This document shows positions 1-10,046 of a stretch of DNA of 50,532 nucleotides, one piece after another. Source of the stretch: Chara braunii. Lineage: Eukaryota > Streptophyta > Charophyceae > Charales > Characeae. The DNA is taken from the NCBI GenBank assembly GCA_003427395.1, contig BFEA01000046.1, forward strand, positions 2,425,268 to 2,475,799. Direction: 5' to 3'. The position numbers and the translations under genes are program-made. Under the pieces are notes generated by a model. The model did not search any database. It was given only the letters and a program-made list of their open reading frames with translations, and had not been told where the DNA came from. Each line of letters starts with the position of its first letter. Within the stretch, counting starts at the first letter, position 1.

Positions 1-505
1 CCGGCGAATAACACATACGTTAATCGAGTCAGGCATATGACCCAAGTACACGTTATCCCCTTAGACTCACACTCATAAAATCTTGCGTTCATAACCACAT
101 ACACAGAGTTTCATAAGAATCCCAGGTTCTTCAGTCCTTCATATATGTGATGAATACTTTAACAATATGAGTATCCATCAGCTATTTCACAATACACTTC
201 TTGCAATGAATATCCAATCATGATAAGAATCTCACAAAGTTCTTTGGTATCACTCTTTTACTTTACAAACAATATCCAATACCTCTTACGCATAGCGATA
301 ATTGTGAGAAAAATATCATAGTCATCTTACAATCGTCTGTGGCAGTAAGGCACAGATCCATTATTACTTCCTAACAAAACAACAGGAGTCACAATCTCAT
401 TGATAACCTTTCAATCTCAATACTTTTATTAATAGTTTACAATTTCCTTGGTTAGCCTAAGACAAAAGTCAGAACCAACTGAACCACAATACAAGAGCAA
501 GAAAG
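1..505. other. Noncoding AT-rich left edge
   Basis: No coding signal is visible. The segment lies downstream of the integrase remnant of the minus-strand gypsy element, so it is where the 3' untranslated region and 3' LTR would be expected. I could not find an LTR boundary, a polypurine tract or a target-site duplication, so the element end stays undefined. Confidence 0.4.
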
Positions 506-1070
506 TTACCGAAATTGATGCCACCAATTACCTCCTTCACCCTTACCTCCTTCACCCTTCCTTTCTAAAAAGTTTTCACTAAACTCTTGGAACTTCTGTA
601 GATGTGCACCTGATACCCTATTCCTACTACGAGATTCATTCAACTCCTCTATTTCATATGCCCCATGCTCTGTTTTCCTAGTGATCCGATATGGTCCTAG
701 CCACCGACTGTCTAGTTTTCTGGACCACTGCTTTTCTAGTGAACATATCATACAACAAGATGTTCCCAACTTTCAGCGGCTTTTTTCGTACACGTAGCCT
801 CTTATCCCATCTTTCCTTGTCAGCCTGCCTATTTTCAAAAGTAGACATAGGCACATCCTCAATCCGCTCTTCAGTTACCATGATTTGTCTTGCCCTTAAT
901 TCCAATAACTCTTCCGTCGAAAGTTTCGTTTCCACGTTCTGTTTCTGCCAAGTGGTCAGGGAACTCTCAATTGGAAAAGTCGCAGGTCGTCAAAACCATA
1001 ATGTGACAGGAGCATACCCAGTTGTTCGCTTGATGGTAACATTCTCAACAAAAAAGGCCGCCCTCAAATA
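506..1070 (-). pseudogene. Integrase C-terminal part with GPY motif (frameshifted)
   Basis: Two overlapping minus-strand frames make up this part. The first (1070 to about 678) holds NVTIKRTTGYAPVTLWF, the usual end of a gypsy integrase core, then a stop codon where a glycine is expected, then a charged helical stretch (LSTEELLELRARQ, ERWDKRLRVRKKPLKVGN). The second frame (769-506) contains SRWLGPYRITRKTEHGAYEI, a clear GPY/F module of the kind that sits at the end of many Ty3/gypsy integrases. A frameshift near 700-770 separates the two. The module normally helps bind DNA or chromatin during insertion. No chromodomain can be seen after it. Confidence 0.85.
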
Positions 1071-1076
1071 AATTGG

Positions 1077-1640
1077 TCATCTTGATGGTTCCCCCTTGCA
1101 CCATTTAGCCAACAAGTTAGACAAGGTGGCATGTCCTCGTTCCACTGGTGCATTGGGCTGGGGATGCGCTCTTGTCGTATAACAAAAACCCACCCCAAGT
1201 CTCTTCAAAAACGTTTGCACCTCCTTTGCTCGAAACTCGCCTCCTCGATCCATAACAATCTCCCGAACAAACGGATAATAGAGGTAATATTCCTCAATGC
1301 ACTCTGCCAAGACTGACCCAGTACGTTCGCGAATGGCACGACCATCAACGAACCCAGTCAAATTGTCCCTAGCATCGAAGATATACCTGTACCCATTTAT
1401 CTCAGGTGGCATTACCAAGAGATCCAAATGCACCACCGCACCCGGTTCTACCACATAACATGGATTTAAAGGTTCGAGGTAACGGATATTAGACCTCTGT
1501 TGGCAAGGGAAACAAGATTTACAGAAGTCAATCACCATCTTGCTCATCCCTTCCCAGAAATAAAGACGTTGAATCTTATTCAGAGTTACCCGCGCAGATC
1601 TATGTCCGCCCGCTACCCCATCATGCAGAGCAGCAAATCA
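1077..1640 (-). pseudogene. Integrase zinc finger and catalytic core
   Basis: The N-terminal zinc finger is readable across about 1640-1500: GGHRS followed by CKSCFPCQQR gives the histidine and CxxC halves of an HHCC finger. The RNase H superfamily core follows in the 156-residue open frame: VVHLDLLVMP supplies the first catalytic Asp, IVMDRGGEF the second, and NAPVERGH the catalytic Glu, spaced as in retroviral-type integrases (D,D35E). The active-site residues therefore look conserved even though the polyprotein around them is broken. In a live element this enzyme joins cDNA ends to target DNA in the nucleus. Confidence 0.9.
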
Positions 1641-2347
1641 CATCCAAGTTGATCCAACTGTCTGGAGGTTTCGCATACCACTTTCTTAGAGACACCATCA
1701 ACAACTTTCTTAGAAAGGTGACCATCACGAACAACAAATCCTTTGCTCTCCCCCCACACAACCGGATTAACCTCGCTTTCATCCCATTCCTCATTTAACC
1801 ACATGCCTATCTTCTTATATTCCCCTTCGTACTTTTTTTTCCTAAACGCCTCTTTGACCTCACTGCCTCCTTCTGCATTCATTAACCTCAGGCGGTCCTC
1901 ATGAACTAACAAGTTTGTGATGAATGACATCCTTCCGATGGTCTGAAAAGTGTCATCAGTCTGCGTATGACCTTGTTCAATCGTCAACGGATCAAGCACT
2001 AGGTCGACGTCATCAGTCAAAGCCAACCTCATCATTTCTTCTACGGTCTGCTCGCCCCATGGGTCCTCCTTAATGAAAGGTTCCTCCATTACGAGTTTTG
2101 AACATACCTCGTGACAGATAGGAGCATTCCATATTGATCTCCCATGTCGAGTGACCGAATCAGTCAGGTAGGCAAGAGAGTTAATACTCAACCGCGACCC
2201 CTCTTCCTTCAGAAAGGCATCGACCGGGACTGATTCTTCCGCCTGATCCGACTCTGGATCCCATTCAACCCGACTCAACCCATCTGCACGATTTTGTCTC
2301 CCCGAAATCCGCTCAATTCCAAAGTCAAACATCCAAATATAGGTCAT
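1613..2347 (-). pseudogene. RNase H end and RNase H-integrase linker
   Basis: The frame opens with the end of RNase H: MTYIWMFDFGIERISG then RQNRADGLSRVEW, the usual gypsy signature (isgkqNxxADxLSR) that closes RNase H. About 190 residues of acidic, low-homology linker follow, leading to the integrase zinc finger. It continues in the same frame as the RNase H segment upstream (2710-2378); only a TAG stop at 2378-2380 separates them. The linker is long for a gypsy element and I recognise no domain in it. Confidence 0.8.
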
Positions 2348-2377
2348 CCATCGTGCAGTGGTGGGATCAAAAGGTGA

Positions 2378-2710
2378 CTAATTTCTTAAAGATTGAGTCA
2401 AAGCAGTCGGATCTACTCGCAGGATGAAGCGTCTACCAAACACATAATTCCGAAAGATACGGAAACAATGAAGCACGACCAAAGTTTCCTTTTTGAACTG
2501 GGAATAGTTCCTCTCAGCAACATTCAGGGTCCTGCTCTCAAATCTGAGAGTTTTTTCTTGTCTCTCAGCATCCTTCTGAATCAAGACCCCTCCTAGGGCT
2601 GTGGGACCCGCATCAGTCTCAATAACAAAATGACGGTTCCTATCATCGTTGAAGAAAGAAACTCCAAGGATCGATCCTCCCTCACGAAACTCAGTCTTTA
2701 TATCCTCCAC
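2378..2710 (-). pseudogene. RNase H domain of gypsy polyprotein
   Basis: The reading FVIETDAGPTALGGVLIQ, RNYSQFKKETLVVLH and RVDPTALTQSL carries the Asp-Glu-Asp metal-binding triad of retrotransposon RNase H (TDAG, KKET, RVDP). The domain degrades the RNA strand of RNA-DNA hybrids during reverse transcription. It ends at an in-frame TAG, after which the reading continues without a shift. The sequence before the first Met, toward RT, also stays readable (VVEDIKTEFREGG). Confidence 0.88.
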
Positions 2711-3117
2711 GACCGCTTGCTGCTTCAGACCCCATTCCCACTTCTAGCCTTTGCGCACAAGCTTTCCCAAGTGCTCCACTCTGGCGGCAAACCTGCGGAT
2801 GAAGATGCGCAAAAATCCACAGGTTCCAAGGAAACTTCGCACATCTGTGATCGACTTGAAAGGGGTCAGTCATTCCACGATTTTATTAGTCTTCTTAACA
2901 TCCGGCCGACGACTTTTCTCGTCGCCAAGGAATCCCAAGATCACTGCTCTCTTTATACAATGCTGAGACTTAATCCACTAGCTGTGAGATTAAACTCCTT
3001 CAACCTCTTAAGGACTTTCACCATATTATTGATATGTTTCCAGACAAAGCGGCGAATGCCCGACAACATCTCCGTCAGGTCCTTCGTACGAGTCCTTGGG
3101 ATAGTCAAATATTCTTC
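2711..3117 (-). pseudogene. RT thumb and connection remnant
   Basis: There is no long open frame, but the minus strand still reads through short frames that resemble the end of a gypsy RT: IRRFVWKHINNMVKVLKRL, KEFNLTASGL, ILGFLGDEKSRRPD, ITDVRSFLGTCGFLRIFI and RRFAARVEHLGKLV. These match the thumb region and the conserved vRSFLGxxgyyRrFI stretch before RNase H. Several stops and frame changes interrupt them. The YxDD catalytic loop that should come just upstream is missing; see the AT-rich insertion. Confidence 0.78.
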
Positions 3118-3265
3118 TTTTTTTTCATTGAATTGAATTCAATAAAAAATATTTATATATCACTCTATTAAATATAGATATCACTCTATTATTGTTTTTA
3201 TTAGTAATATGTATGTACTGGGACAAAAATTAATCTAATAAAAAAATATTTTATTCTACTTTTAC
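3118..3265. repeat. AT-rich insertion inside the RT
   Basis: About 150 bases are far richer in A and T than the surrounding gypsy coding DNA, with runs such as tttttttt, aataaaaaat and taaaaaaata, and two near copies of tatcactctatta about 25 bases apart (around 3158 and 3179). RT coding similarity stops on one side and restarts on the other, and the catalytic YxDD segment is lost at the junction. This looks like a small insertion with loss of local sequence. I recognise no known element. Confidence 0.55.
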
Positions 3266-3546
3266 GGCGAATTTATGTTAGGACAATAAGGCTGCATAAC
3301 CCTCGTTATATATCTCTGAACAATAGCGATGACATTCGTCCACCCCTGCGGCGCCACACACATATGGATCAACCCGCGAGGAGTGTGCATTGCCATCCTG
3401 GGGCGATTCGCAGTGTAAATGGAAAATTAATCATACCCGGAATATAAATCGATCAGGGTGATGATAGACCTTCCGGTACAAGACTCTGACAGTAGGTCTG
3501 CATATGGGAGCCCACCTGCGTCCCGCACTGTGACTGAATTCAACTT
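3266..3546 (-). pseudogene. RT palm remnant
   Basis: Minus-strand reading gives SVTVRDAGGLPYADLLSE, RSIITLIDLYSGYD, MAMHTPRGLIHMCVAPQGW and TNVIAIVQRYI, which correspond to the palm/fingers part of a gypsy RT (the D-L-x-S-G-Y-x-Q block and the following PxGL/PFGL-like and nApa/fQr blocks). An in-frame stop follows YSGYD. The first catalytic Asp block (TLIDLYSGYD) is kept; the YxDD block is not. Confidence 0.75.
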
Positions 3547-4146
3547 CTAGAGGTCCTGATTCCACCGTAAGGTACCATTCGGTTTAATGAAACAGAACCA
3601 TGGAGATGCATACGGCCCGTAAGAATAATCTGCAACCTTTGTCCAGATCTTCCCATCAAGATACCCGACCACTTTACGGTGATCCTCCGGATTCGGATAA
3701 CGTGACCCTCTTACATTCCATGACTCATATGGTACAGTATGAACTTTGATCATCGGGATGTTATCAACATCCAACCTTCCTCGCTCATCATCATCAAACG
3801 CATGGGCGAGATGTTCCTCCCTCAATATATCGATGATATACCATTTTTCCTGCTCACTAAGAAGGTCCTCCTCCCCAATGATCATGTTGTCCACTCTTTC
3901 TTTAGTTAACCGACATGGCCCTCTTTCGCCTCTCTCCTTCATTTCTCTGATCCACTCACGCTCTTCATGATAATAGACTTCCTCTTCCTGAGTGATCAGA
4001 ACAGGCACCGACTTTGCCTTCACGCCTACTTTCTTGTACTTACGTTTGGCGCCGGTGTCAAACCTGCGTCCTCTAAAAAAGGACCCTGTCGAGTGGGAAA
4101 AATTCTTGATCCTCCCCCTTATTCCCCTCCGACGGGGAATAAACAA
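3547..4146 (-). pseudogene. RT N-terminal region with protease-RT spacer
   Basis: The 199-residue frame begins with a basic segment (PRRRGIRGRIKN, KRKYKKVGVKAK), runs through a charged spacer, and ends in the start of RT: YGPYASPWFCFIKPNGTLRW. This matches the gypsy block in which a Ser-Pro and Phe precede a Lys-x-Asn-Gly-x-hydrophobic-Arg turn. A stop follows shortly after (DL), then the palm remnant continues downstream in another frame. Start choice is not meaningful because this was part of a polyprotein. Confidence 0.75.
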
Positions 4147-4327
4147 GGCGCATAGTTCATGCGCTTTCGGTGTCTGTGATGATCTCCGTCAATGCTTGCA
4201 CCACATTTGGATCGATCGCCGCATATATCGACACAAAATTGATTGTCTGCCCAATATCAAGCAGGGTCAACGAGAACTCACGAGGATTCGGCTCCTCCTC
4301 TAACGATTCCTTCTCCCTTCTCAACTT

Positions 4328-4933
4328 TTATGACTCTGGGAAGGTATATGATTCCGGATTCAACCGGTTCCACAAACAATAAGGTTCAGTGTTCGCACAC
4401 TTGACCACCTCGTAGTAGCCGCAAAGAGGATCGCAAAGGATCACAAACATGGTTTCATCATGCTTGTTAATGATGATGCTTTCCGATCGACATAAGAATG
4501 CCCTTATCACAAGCACCTCATGTTCCACTCTAGGTAACACATAGAAATACGAACGGACCTTGACTTTTCCAACCGTGACGAGAACGCCACTGGACGTTCC
4601 GCAGAATGGAGTCGATCCGCTGGCTCCTACCAAAAGCCCATAATCGTCTGGGTTGATTTTCAACCCGGCTTCGACGGAATGACGTTCGTGAATGGTGTTC
4701 ATCTCGGCCCCATCATCCACAAGTGTCGAATACTCCTGTTGTCCAATCTGGACCTTCATATGGTCGGTCGACACACTTCGCCAATCCATCTTCGTCTCAG
4801 GTGGGGACCAGCTAGCCTCCGGCGGAATGACTTCGCCGAGCTTAACAGTCATGACTCTCTTGCGAGTCATTCGTTGTTTAAATTCTTCTTGAATCTTTGG
4901 CAATACCGCCAAAATTTTCTTCAGCGTGACCAA
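4328..4933 (-). pseudogene. Aspartic protease (retropepsin-like) region
   Basis: Within the 201-residue frame the stretch QEYSTLVDDGAEMNTIHERH fits the active-site block of gypsy retropepsins (L-V-D-[ST]-G-A-E-[ML]-N). The second position is Asp instead of the usual Ser or Thr, which would be expected to harm catalysis. GLLVGASGSTPFCGTSSG and VKVRSYFYVLPRVEHEVLVI match the flap and later beta-strands (the second block normally reads hydrophobic-x-LG). In a live element the enzyme matures Gag-Pol. The frame upstream is a lysine- and arginine-rich linker. Confidence 0.8.
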
Positions 4934-5391
4934 GTCGCGCTGATTTCCAGGATCTTATCGACGAGTCGCTCAATATCGATCTCCTGCTCCACGGGGATTG
5001 AATAAACGTTTTTCTTATTTCGTTGTTCCTCCTCACTTACCTCGGCCTTCCCTTTCTCAGGTTCCTTTTCCAGCGCACGACGACGAGCCTGTTCTTCCTT
5101 TTCAGCCCGCAACCTCTCATCCTCATTATCCTCATCGTTCTCACAAACGAGGATAGACTCTTCTTCCACTGCCTTTTCAAACCCTTTTTCCTTCTGAGTT
5201 TGCTCGCTTCATCGCCGCATCCGAGTCTGAACGGCTACAGTCGGAACAGTTCTCTTTAGCACAGACCTAGGTCGCATCGTGCTTACCATTGGCCTAGTTT
5301 TCGATACTTCTCTCGGAGCAGACGTCCGTGCTTGGCCAGTCGCATCTTCCCTTTTATCACCCCATTCGCCAAAGAGAAAAACATTTGGCAA
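4921..5391 (-). pseudogene. Charged gag-pol linker
   Basis: Two short minus-strand frames (5391-5209 and 5169-4921) carry arginine-rich and then highly charged sequence (ERLRAEKEEQARRRALEKE, EKGKAEVSEEEQRNKKN), probably a coiled-coil or disordered linker between the nucleocapsid and the protease. VEQEIDIERLVDKILEIS leads into the protease region. No catalytic domain is visible. It belongs to the gypsy element by position and strand. Confidence 0.55.
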
Positions 5392-5449
5392 GCCAGGCTA
5401 GACTTCCTCCATGTCCACATAGAGTTGCGCTCTTTCCACCACTTGCTCC

Positions 5450-5757
5450 CTAAATCCTTCCAGCTCCATCGGCAAGTCGTTGATACGTAACGATGCCATG
5501 GCGTCCTTGACCTCGGCCAACCGTACTTTTTTTCGGGGAAGCAATCCGGAACGTCGCCGGAAGGGGACGACCCATTCGGCGAAACGCTTCCTTCCTCATA
5601 CCCCCTTCAATGTTGGGGTCAATCAGATTCCCTTTGTAATCAAAGACTTCACCACGTATCGTGGTGAAGACTATCCCCTCCTTCTCATATTTTGAAAGAA
5701 GTTGACAAAACCGCATAATATGACCCTTTTCTGCACAATAGTTACATGTGGCCTCCT
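5450..5757 (-). pseudogene. Gag nucleocapsid with CCHC zinc knuckle
   Basis: The minus strand reads ATCNYCAEKGHIMRFCQLL, a textbook CX2CX4HX4C zinc knuckle (5705-5755). After it come YEKEGIVFTTIRGEVFDYKG and NLIDPNIEGGMRKEAFRRMG, a conserved-looking extension that follows the knuckle in this type of gag. In a live element the knuckle binds packaged RNA. The frame upstream of the knuckle (about 5760-5830) is rich in Gly and Arg, as in many nucleocapsids, but a frameshift separates it from the capsid part. Confidence 0.88.
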
Positions 5758-5944
5758 GCTGCCATGCCCAACGATTTCGTTGTCCGTTCCCGCGACCTCG
5801 ACTGCAGCCTCGTCCACCCTGTGGCGGGAACTGCCCGTGATCCTGGGAGCTTTGTCCTGACGAGCCACCGCCAGCACTACCATTCCCTCCTTGATTATTT
5901 TGTCCACCATTCCTCCCCTGTTTACGGGAGGTTCTCTGTCCACC

Positions 5945-6424
5945 TCAAATTTGATTCAAGGCCTTCCTCTCCGCCTTTGTCAATTTACGAGGCGGCTCCT
6001 TTTCCTCCTCGCTCTCACTAGCACTTTCTTCTTCCACCGGCTTTTCCCCCTTCCTCTTAGTCTTTTTCTCTTTGGCCAGCATGACTTGAAACTTCAGCCT
6101 TTCCTCTTTCATGCCTCCATCATTTCTCTCACCGTCCTTTACCTCTCCCAGCTTCACTTTTTCCCGCTCCTCCTTTTGTTGCCTCAACAACCGATAGAGG
6201 ATATCGTCAAATTTCCCCACCAGCGCATTTTGTCGGACCTTGGTCCAGTCATACCTCCCTTGCATCCCTTCAACTAATTTCGATTGCTCGACGTCGTTGA
6301 AGTTGTCAAGGAAAATGAAGCAATGATCTTTGTCAGATAAATCTAGGATTAGGCGAGCCACACACTCAAATTCCGATAAGAATTGTTTGGTAGTACCAAA
6401 ATTTTTACGATCCCCCGCCCTCAA
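5945..6424 (-). pseudogene. Gag capsid-like region
   Basis: The 159-residue frame begins with a predicted helical stretch (TKQFLSEFECVARLILDLSD, KDHCFIFLDNFND) like the capsid-type domain of retrotransposon Gag, then a long Lys/Glu-rich tail (REKVKLGEVKDGERND, EEESASESEEEKEPPRKL). It lies upstream of the zinc knuckle on the same strand, as expected. The N-terminus is probably incomplete. The assignment rests on position and general character more than on a diagnostic motif. Confidence 0.6.
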
Positions 6425-6908
6425 GTCATGAAGGTCAAGATTCTTGTAGGATCAAGCTGAATCTAGCCCAAGTCCTTAATCAATCGATCAAGAAGACCTG
6501 TAACACAAGACAGGTCAACCCCCCAGGCTAAATCTATAAGTCTATGGAGAATAATCCCCATATCATGATCTCACTCAAATCATCCTAATTAACTAAGCCT
6601 AAGCCTACCTCTAAGTAAGTGCCAAAAGAAAGAGTAGACCCTTGCGGAATCTCCTATATGCCAACGTGGTACACTTCAAGATCACAGAACCTTACGGTCA
6701 TAATATAATATTGATTCAGCTCTATTTCGCTGTTCTGCACTTGATACCTAATCACTTCGTATGGAAAAACTTCTTGTCGGCTAATCTCGCTCAGTTCGCA
6801 TAGTACCTTCTCATGCTCATCCGCATAAGGCTTTTTCCCTCCTCAAAATCTTCGTCTTCTCCTTGCTAGCTCCTCCGCCGGTAGTGGCATCTCACATCCA
6901 TGGGGTAA
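6425..6908. other. Unassigned stretch upstream of gag
   Basis: No coding frame is convincing. By position it could hold the 5' untranslated region and 5' LTR of the gypsy element, but I found no PBS next to the gag start and no TG...CA termini. A partial resemblance to an initiator-Met PBS (cttgatacc near 6738) is too short to use. Confidence 0.3.
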
Positions 6909-7406
6909 CTAACACTCTACTGTGATCAGTGCTAAAGCTAACAGAACTCTGTCCGTGGATTCCTCCAAAAGCTCGTAAAACGTCTCAAAATCGTCTATAT
7001 CGCCGAAATCCTCAATGTCTGCGAAAGTCTGAAGGTACTCTTTCCAGTACTGGTTGTGCGCTTTGAAGATTCTAAGAACAGAGTTTTCTATTATGATTTT
7101 TGCAAAATCTCCTGACACTTCCGCCTCACTCTTTAGGAGCTTCTTTGCCTTTCTAGGAGTCTCGCGCCATGCTCTACGCAAGAGCAACCCATCATAGGGG
7201 GACATGCGCAATGAATAGTTGATCAAACGTGCACTTCCCTCTCCTACCCAGAGGCCGGTCACTCGCGCCTTCTTGACCGCGTCCCTGGTACATTTCGCCT
7301 CTTCGATCACATTGAGTCTCTCTAGATACACCAATTGTATCACTACACAAACGATTGGTCCTTCCGACCTCCCTATGACGCGCATAGAATATTTCTCAAG
7401 GCTCAT
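6909..7406 (-). pseudogene. Unrecognised protein, member of the minus-strand paralog series
   Basis: The 165-residue frame is not recognised. The segment ARVTGLWVGEGSARLINYSL aligns weakly with the corresponding part of the upstream copies (EGVGHLVFDEARDIEIGLTL near 9050 and EAIGHIYYSREVEVAVHC near 10120), which suggests it is the most diverged unit of the series. The C-terminal half is acidic (DIEDFGDIDDFETFYELLEE). It shows no signal peptide or membrane segment. It may be an exon or a broken gene. Confidence 0.35.
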
Positions 7407-7802
7407 TCTTTCTTTTCATTCTCTGTTGTCTCTTCATCATTCGTCCTTCTTCCCGACGTTGCAGTCTCTATCAACTCCTTTTTTCTTCCCGTCGACTCGA
7501 GCGATCCTTCATTACTATGATCTCTCCTCTTGACGCTCTCTAAAAACTCTAGCCACCATCTCCTGAAGAATTCCCTATCCTTTCTGAAAAGTTTTTCTAA
7601 TGTCTGCGACGCGCCTTCTATTCTACGCAGCTCACTCCTGCTCTTGTTGGGCCCGCTATCTTGAATCTTGGTACTGAGTTTATAATTCGATCATCAACTC
7701 TCTTTTTCCTTTTTTATAGATCTTCCATCACCTGCGACCCATCTCTTTCCTAACCTAAAACACTTATCACATATTACTTCGAGTTTTCGCAGGCGTCTCG
7801 TC

Positions 7803-8105
7803 TCAAATTATCTCTAAGCGCACTCTTCCTTTAACGCAGATGATCACCTCATATACCACCCAGCTCTGCACTGTCAACTCCCTCAACGCTCCTAGTCTCT
7901 GCTCCCGTATGACGTCCGCTGCAAGTTCTTTGAACTCGCTGTCCGACAGTTTTTCTTCAACGCTCACGCTCAAGAGAATCTGCAGCGTCTCGTCGTCACA
8001 CGCTAACTGCCTCGAGACTATTCTGGCATACGGAAGGCGCCTCAAAGAAGGGAGACAACTCGTCTCACCTCCTCGAGTGGCGACTAGGGGATTCCTCTCG
8101 CTCAC
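7803..8105 (-). pseudogene. Unrecognised ORF, C-type unit (copy 2)
   Basis: The 100-residue frame includes IVSRQLACDDETLQILLSVS, EEKLSDSEFKELAADVIREQ and RLGALRELTVQSW. It matches the 8308-8496 frame position by position (SRQL, LL, LS/LT, FL/FKEL, FIRE/VIRE, R-x-G-x-L-E/R). The two are therefore related copies 300-400 bases apart on the same strand. I recognise no family. Confidence 0.4.
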
Positions 8106-8307
8106 ACTCCTCCAGGAGTCGGATCCCCGGCGATCCCACCGGAGCGAATACGAAGCTCAAGGCCTATATCGATATAATTGCTGCTCGCGTTCTTTCATGA
8201 CAAGGCGGTTCAACTCATACCCTACTCCTAGCTTCCGCTACCGTCTCATCGAAGAACAACTATGCGCGTAAATACCCGGCGGACCATACCATCACCTCAT
8301 ACGTTAT

Positions 8308-8496
8308 CTAAGTTTGGAAGGTTACGCATTCGAGAACTCCTGGTCTGTACTCTCGAATAAATTCCCTGGCTTGTAGAAAACTCTCTTGCTCTGTTAGGTT
8401 GTCGTCTAGGTGCGCTCTGAGTAGAACAGTGATCGTGAAACCCTCGTTCACTAATTGCCTGCTCACATTAATACCCGTAGTCGTCCGTCCTGGCAT
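8308..8496 (-). pseudogene. Unrecognised ORF, C-type unit (copy 1)
   Basis: The 62-residue frame (VSRQLVNEGFTITVLLRAHL, FLQAREFIREYRPGVLE) is the counterpart of the 7803-8105 frame. It follows the third A-B unit of the series on the same strand. It is short and probably a fragment. No function can be assigned. Confidence 0.38.
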
Positions 8497-8505
8497 CCCT
8501 TCCGC

Positions 8506-9296
8506 TAACTATGCACAAACAAGTATCTCAGGTCCTCCAGCCCGACGTACTTGTCCTCTACGCGCCTACAACAATAATAAATCAGATCCGCAGGTCTCAA
8601 ACAATCCACCCAGCAGGTAGCGTTGATCAAGTCCTCCCACGTCTCCTCATCTGGGGGTCCCCACCCTATGCTAACCGCGTAGTATGCCTATCGGAATCAA
8701 GGCGCCAGTCCCAACCAAAGCGCGTGCGTTGTGTGGTTGACCGCTCTCGCTAAGCAGTCTACACTCTCGTACGTTTGTTCTATGACAAACGTAGGTAGGA
8801 CCATCCGCCAACTCTCTACTGGATGGTAAATCAAGTGAGGAGGACCGATCACGACTCGGGTGGCGAAAGGTCTGTCTCGCGAAATGCTCGACAGTCTCCG
8901 TCTCACTATCGCCCCTACTAAAACCTCATATCTCCACCAGGCTCTGCTAACACCCACAAGTGTTAGTCCTATCTCTATATCTCGTGCCTCATCAAACACA
9001 AGATGTCCTACCCCCTCCAATCGTCGGGGAAAATCAAATCCTCTATCCTCTATAACCACCGTCCACAAGAATACTCCTTTCGCTAACCGAGTACCGAAGT
9101 GATATATTGGTACACTCACTCTCTCCTCTAGGCGCACCGGAAGTGGCACATTGTAACTCACTGCCGTCTCTCTCGGCCCTATCAATTGCCTCAATCTATA
9201 CGATTCCGATTCTCGTGTCAAAACATACGCTAACCATACATCCGCATCACTCCTCATCACTCCATCCACCTCTATTTCTCTATCCTTGCAGCTCAC
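8506..9296 (-). pseudogene. Unrecognised protein series, unit 3 (A3-B3, truncated)
   Basis: The 199-residue frame 9296-8697 starts with an A-type part (GVFLWTVVIEDRGFDFPRRL, EGVGHLVFDEARDIEIGLTL) that matches unit 2 (IHLWAYVIETF, EAIGHIYYSREVEVAV). It goes on into the start of a B-type part (WRMVLPTFVIEQTYESVDC), matching RVRVPTFVAEDLWGL of unit 2. A further open stretch at about 8694-8506 in another frame (AYYAVSIGWGPPDEETWEDL) matches the YYQAIEL / HYQRIYP end of the B parts. The middle of B3 is missing or scrambled. Confidence 0.45.
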
Positions 9297-9464
9297 TCAT
9301 ACTCATTACCCTGCGCTAATCCCTCACGGGGTCTGCCATATCCACATCTTCGTCCTCATTTACCCCTCGTCCCCAAGGGATAGCCTCCTGTCCCTCGGCC
9401 TGGGGAAGATGTCCCCAACCATCCTCCAGTTGCGCTACTCTGCCTACCTGCCCCTCGCGATCAG

Positions 9465-10019
9465 CTAGAGCCAGATCTCCCTAGGCCCGACCCTGATCGC
9501 CCCAAGGACCTCCCAATCTCTATCCTCGACGTACCACCCAAGGTCCTCCCTCTCTGGGTATATCCGTTGATAGTGCTCCTCAACCTCCCAGATCGATATG
9601 AGTGGGGCAGGCCTGTCCTTGGGTGTCTCACTCAGGAGCACGCCTAGGCCTTCCAGATAATCCACCGGTCTTTGGACCTCTCTCTCCAAGGCTAACCAGA
9701 ACTCTAGTGGCTGATACGGATAGAAGGACTCAGGGTCTCCTGACGGTGCTAAGGCCCGTATGTACTCCACAAGTTGGAGCCCCCTCTCCCTGACAAAGGG
9801 CCCTCTCCTCAATCCATCCAACTCGAGGCTAGCATGATAAGTCTCGGAAATATGGGTCAGACCCCAAAGGTCCTCTGCCACAAACGTCGGAACCCTCACT
9901 CGTAATCGCACACCGGGAAAAGGGAAGGTTCCACCGATCCGAAGGGTCGTACTCACCTCCCTAACTGGCCCGTATAAGCTCTCAATCTCCCTGCGAGCGC
10001 TCTCTGCAGCCTCTGACAA
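9465..10019 (-). CDS. Unrecognised protein, B-type unit (B2)
   Basis: The 184-residue frame aligns along most of its length with the upstream B1 frame: GTFPFPGVRLRVRVPTFV versus DTFFPYSGTCLRAVLPPFLV, ETYHASLEL versus ETYLAYREL, LVEYIRALAPSGD versus LIELIRSLGDD, FWLALEREVQ versus SWLDRELR, LISIWEVEEHYQRI versus LIHEYQLTRYYQAI. This shows real protein-level paralogy and argues that both were once translated. It has no signal peptide and no transmembrane segment. No known family comes to mind. It may be an exon joined to A2 upstream. Confidence 0.5.
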   Translation of the reverse strand: MSEAAESARREIESLYGPVREVSTTLRIGGTFPFPGVRLRVRVPTFVAEDLWGLTHISETYHASLELDGLRRGPFVRERGLQLVEYIRALAPSGDPESFYPYQPLEFWLALEREVQRPVDYLEGLGVLLSETPKDRPAPLISIWEVEEHYQRIYPEREDLGWYVEDRDWEVLGAIRVGPREIWL

Positions 10020-10046
10020 GACGGTCCTCGCTACTTGCTCACCTCA

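Larger units (their letters stand above)
506..6424 (-). mobile_element. Decayed Ty3/gypsy LTR retrotransposon internal region
   Basis: Read on the minus strand, the domains come in Ty3/gypsy order: gag capsid-like region, CCHC zinc knuckle, aspartic protease, reverse transcriptase, RNase H, then integrase with HHCC-type finger, DDE core and a C-terminal GPY motif. Integrase after RNase H separates it from Ty1/copia, where integrase precedes RT. The coding frame is broken at many points by frameshifts, stop codons and an AT-rich insertion inside RT, so the copy cannot move by itself. Neither LTR could be delimited. The class assignment is firm; the lineage is not. Confidence 0.93.

Noticed and set aside
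6730-6750. Initiator-Met primer binding site upstream of gag
   Set aside because: Only about seven bases match (TTGATACC region) and the position relative to gag does not help to define an LTR.
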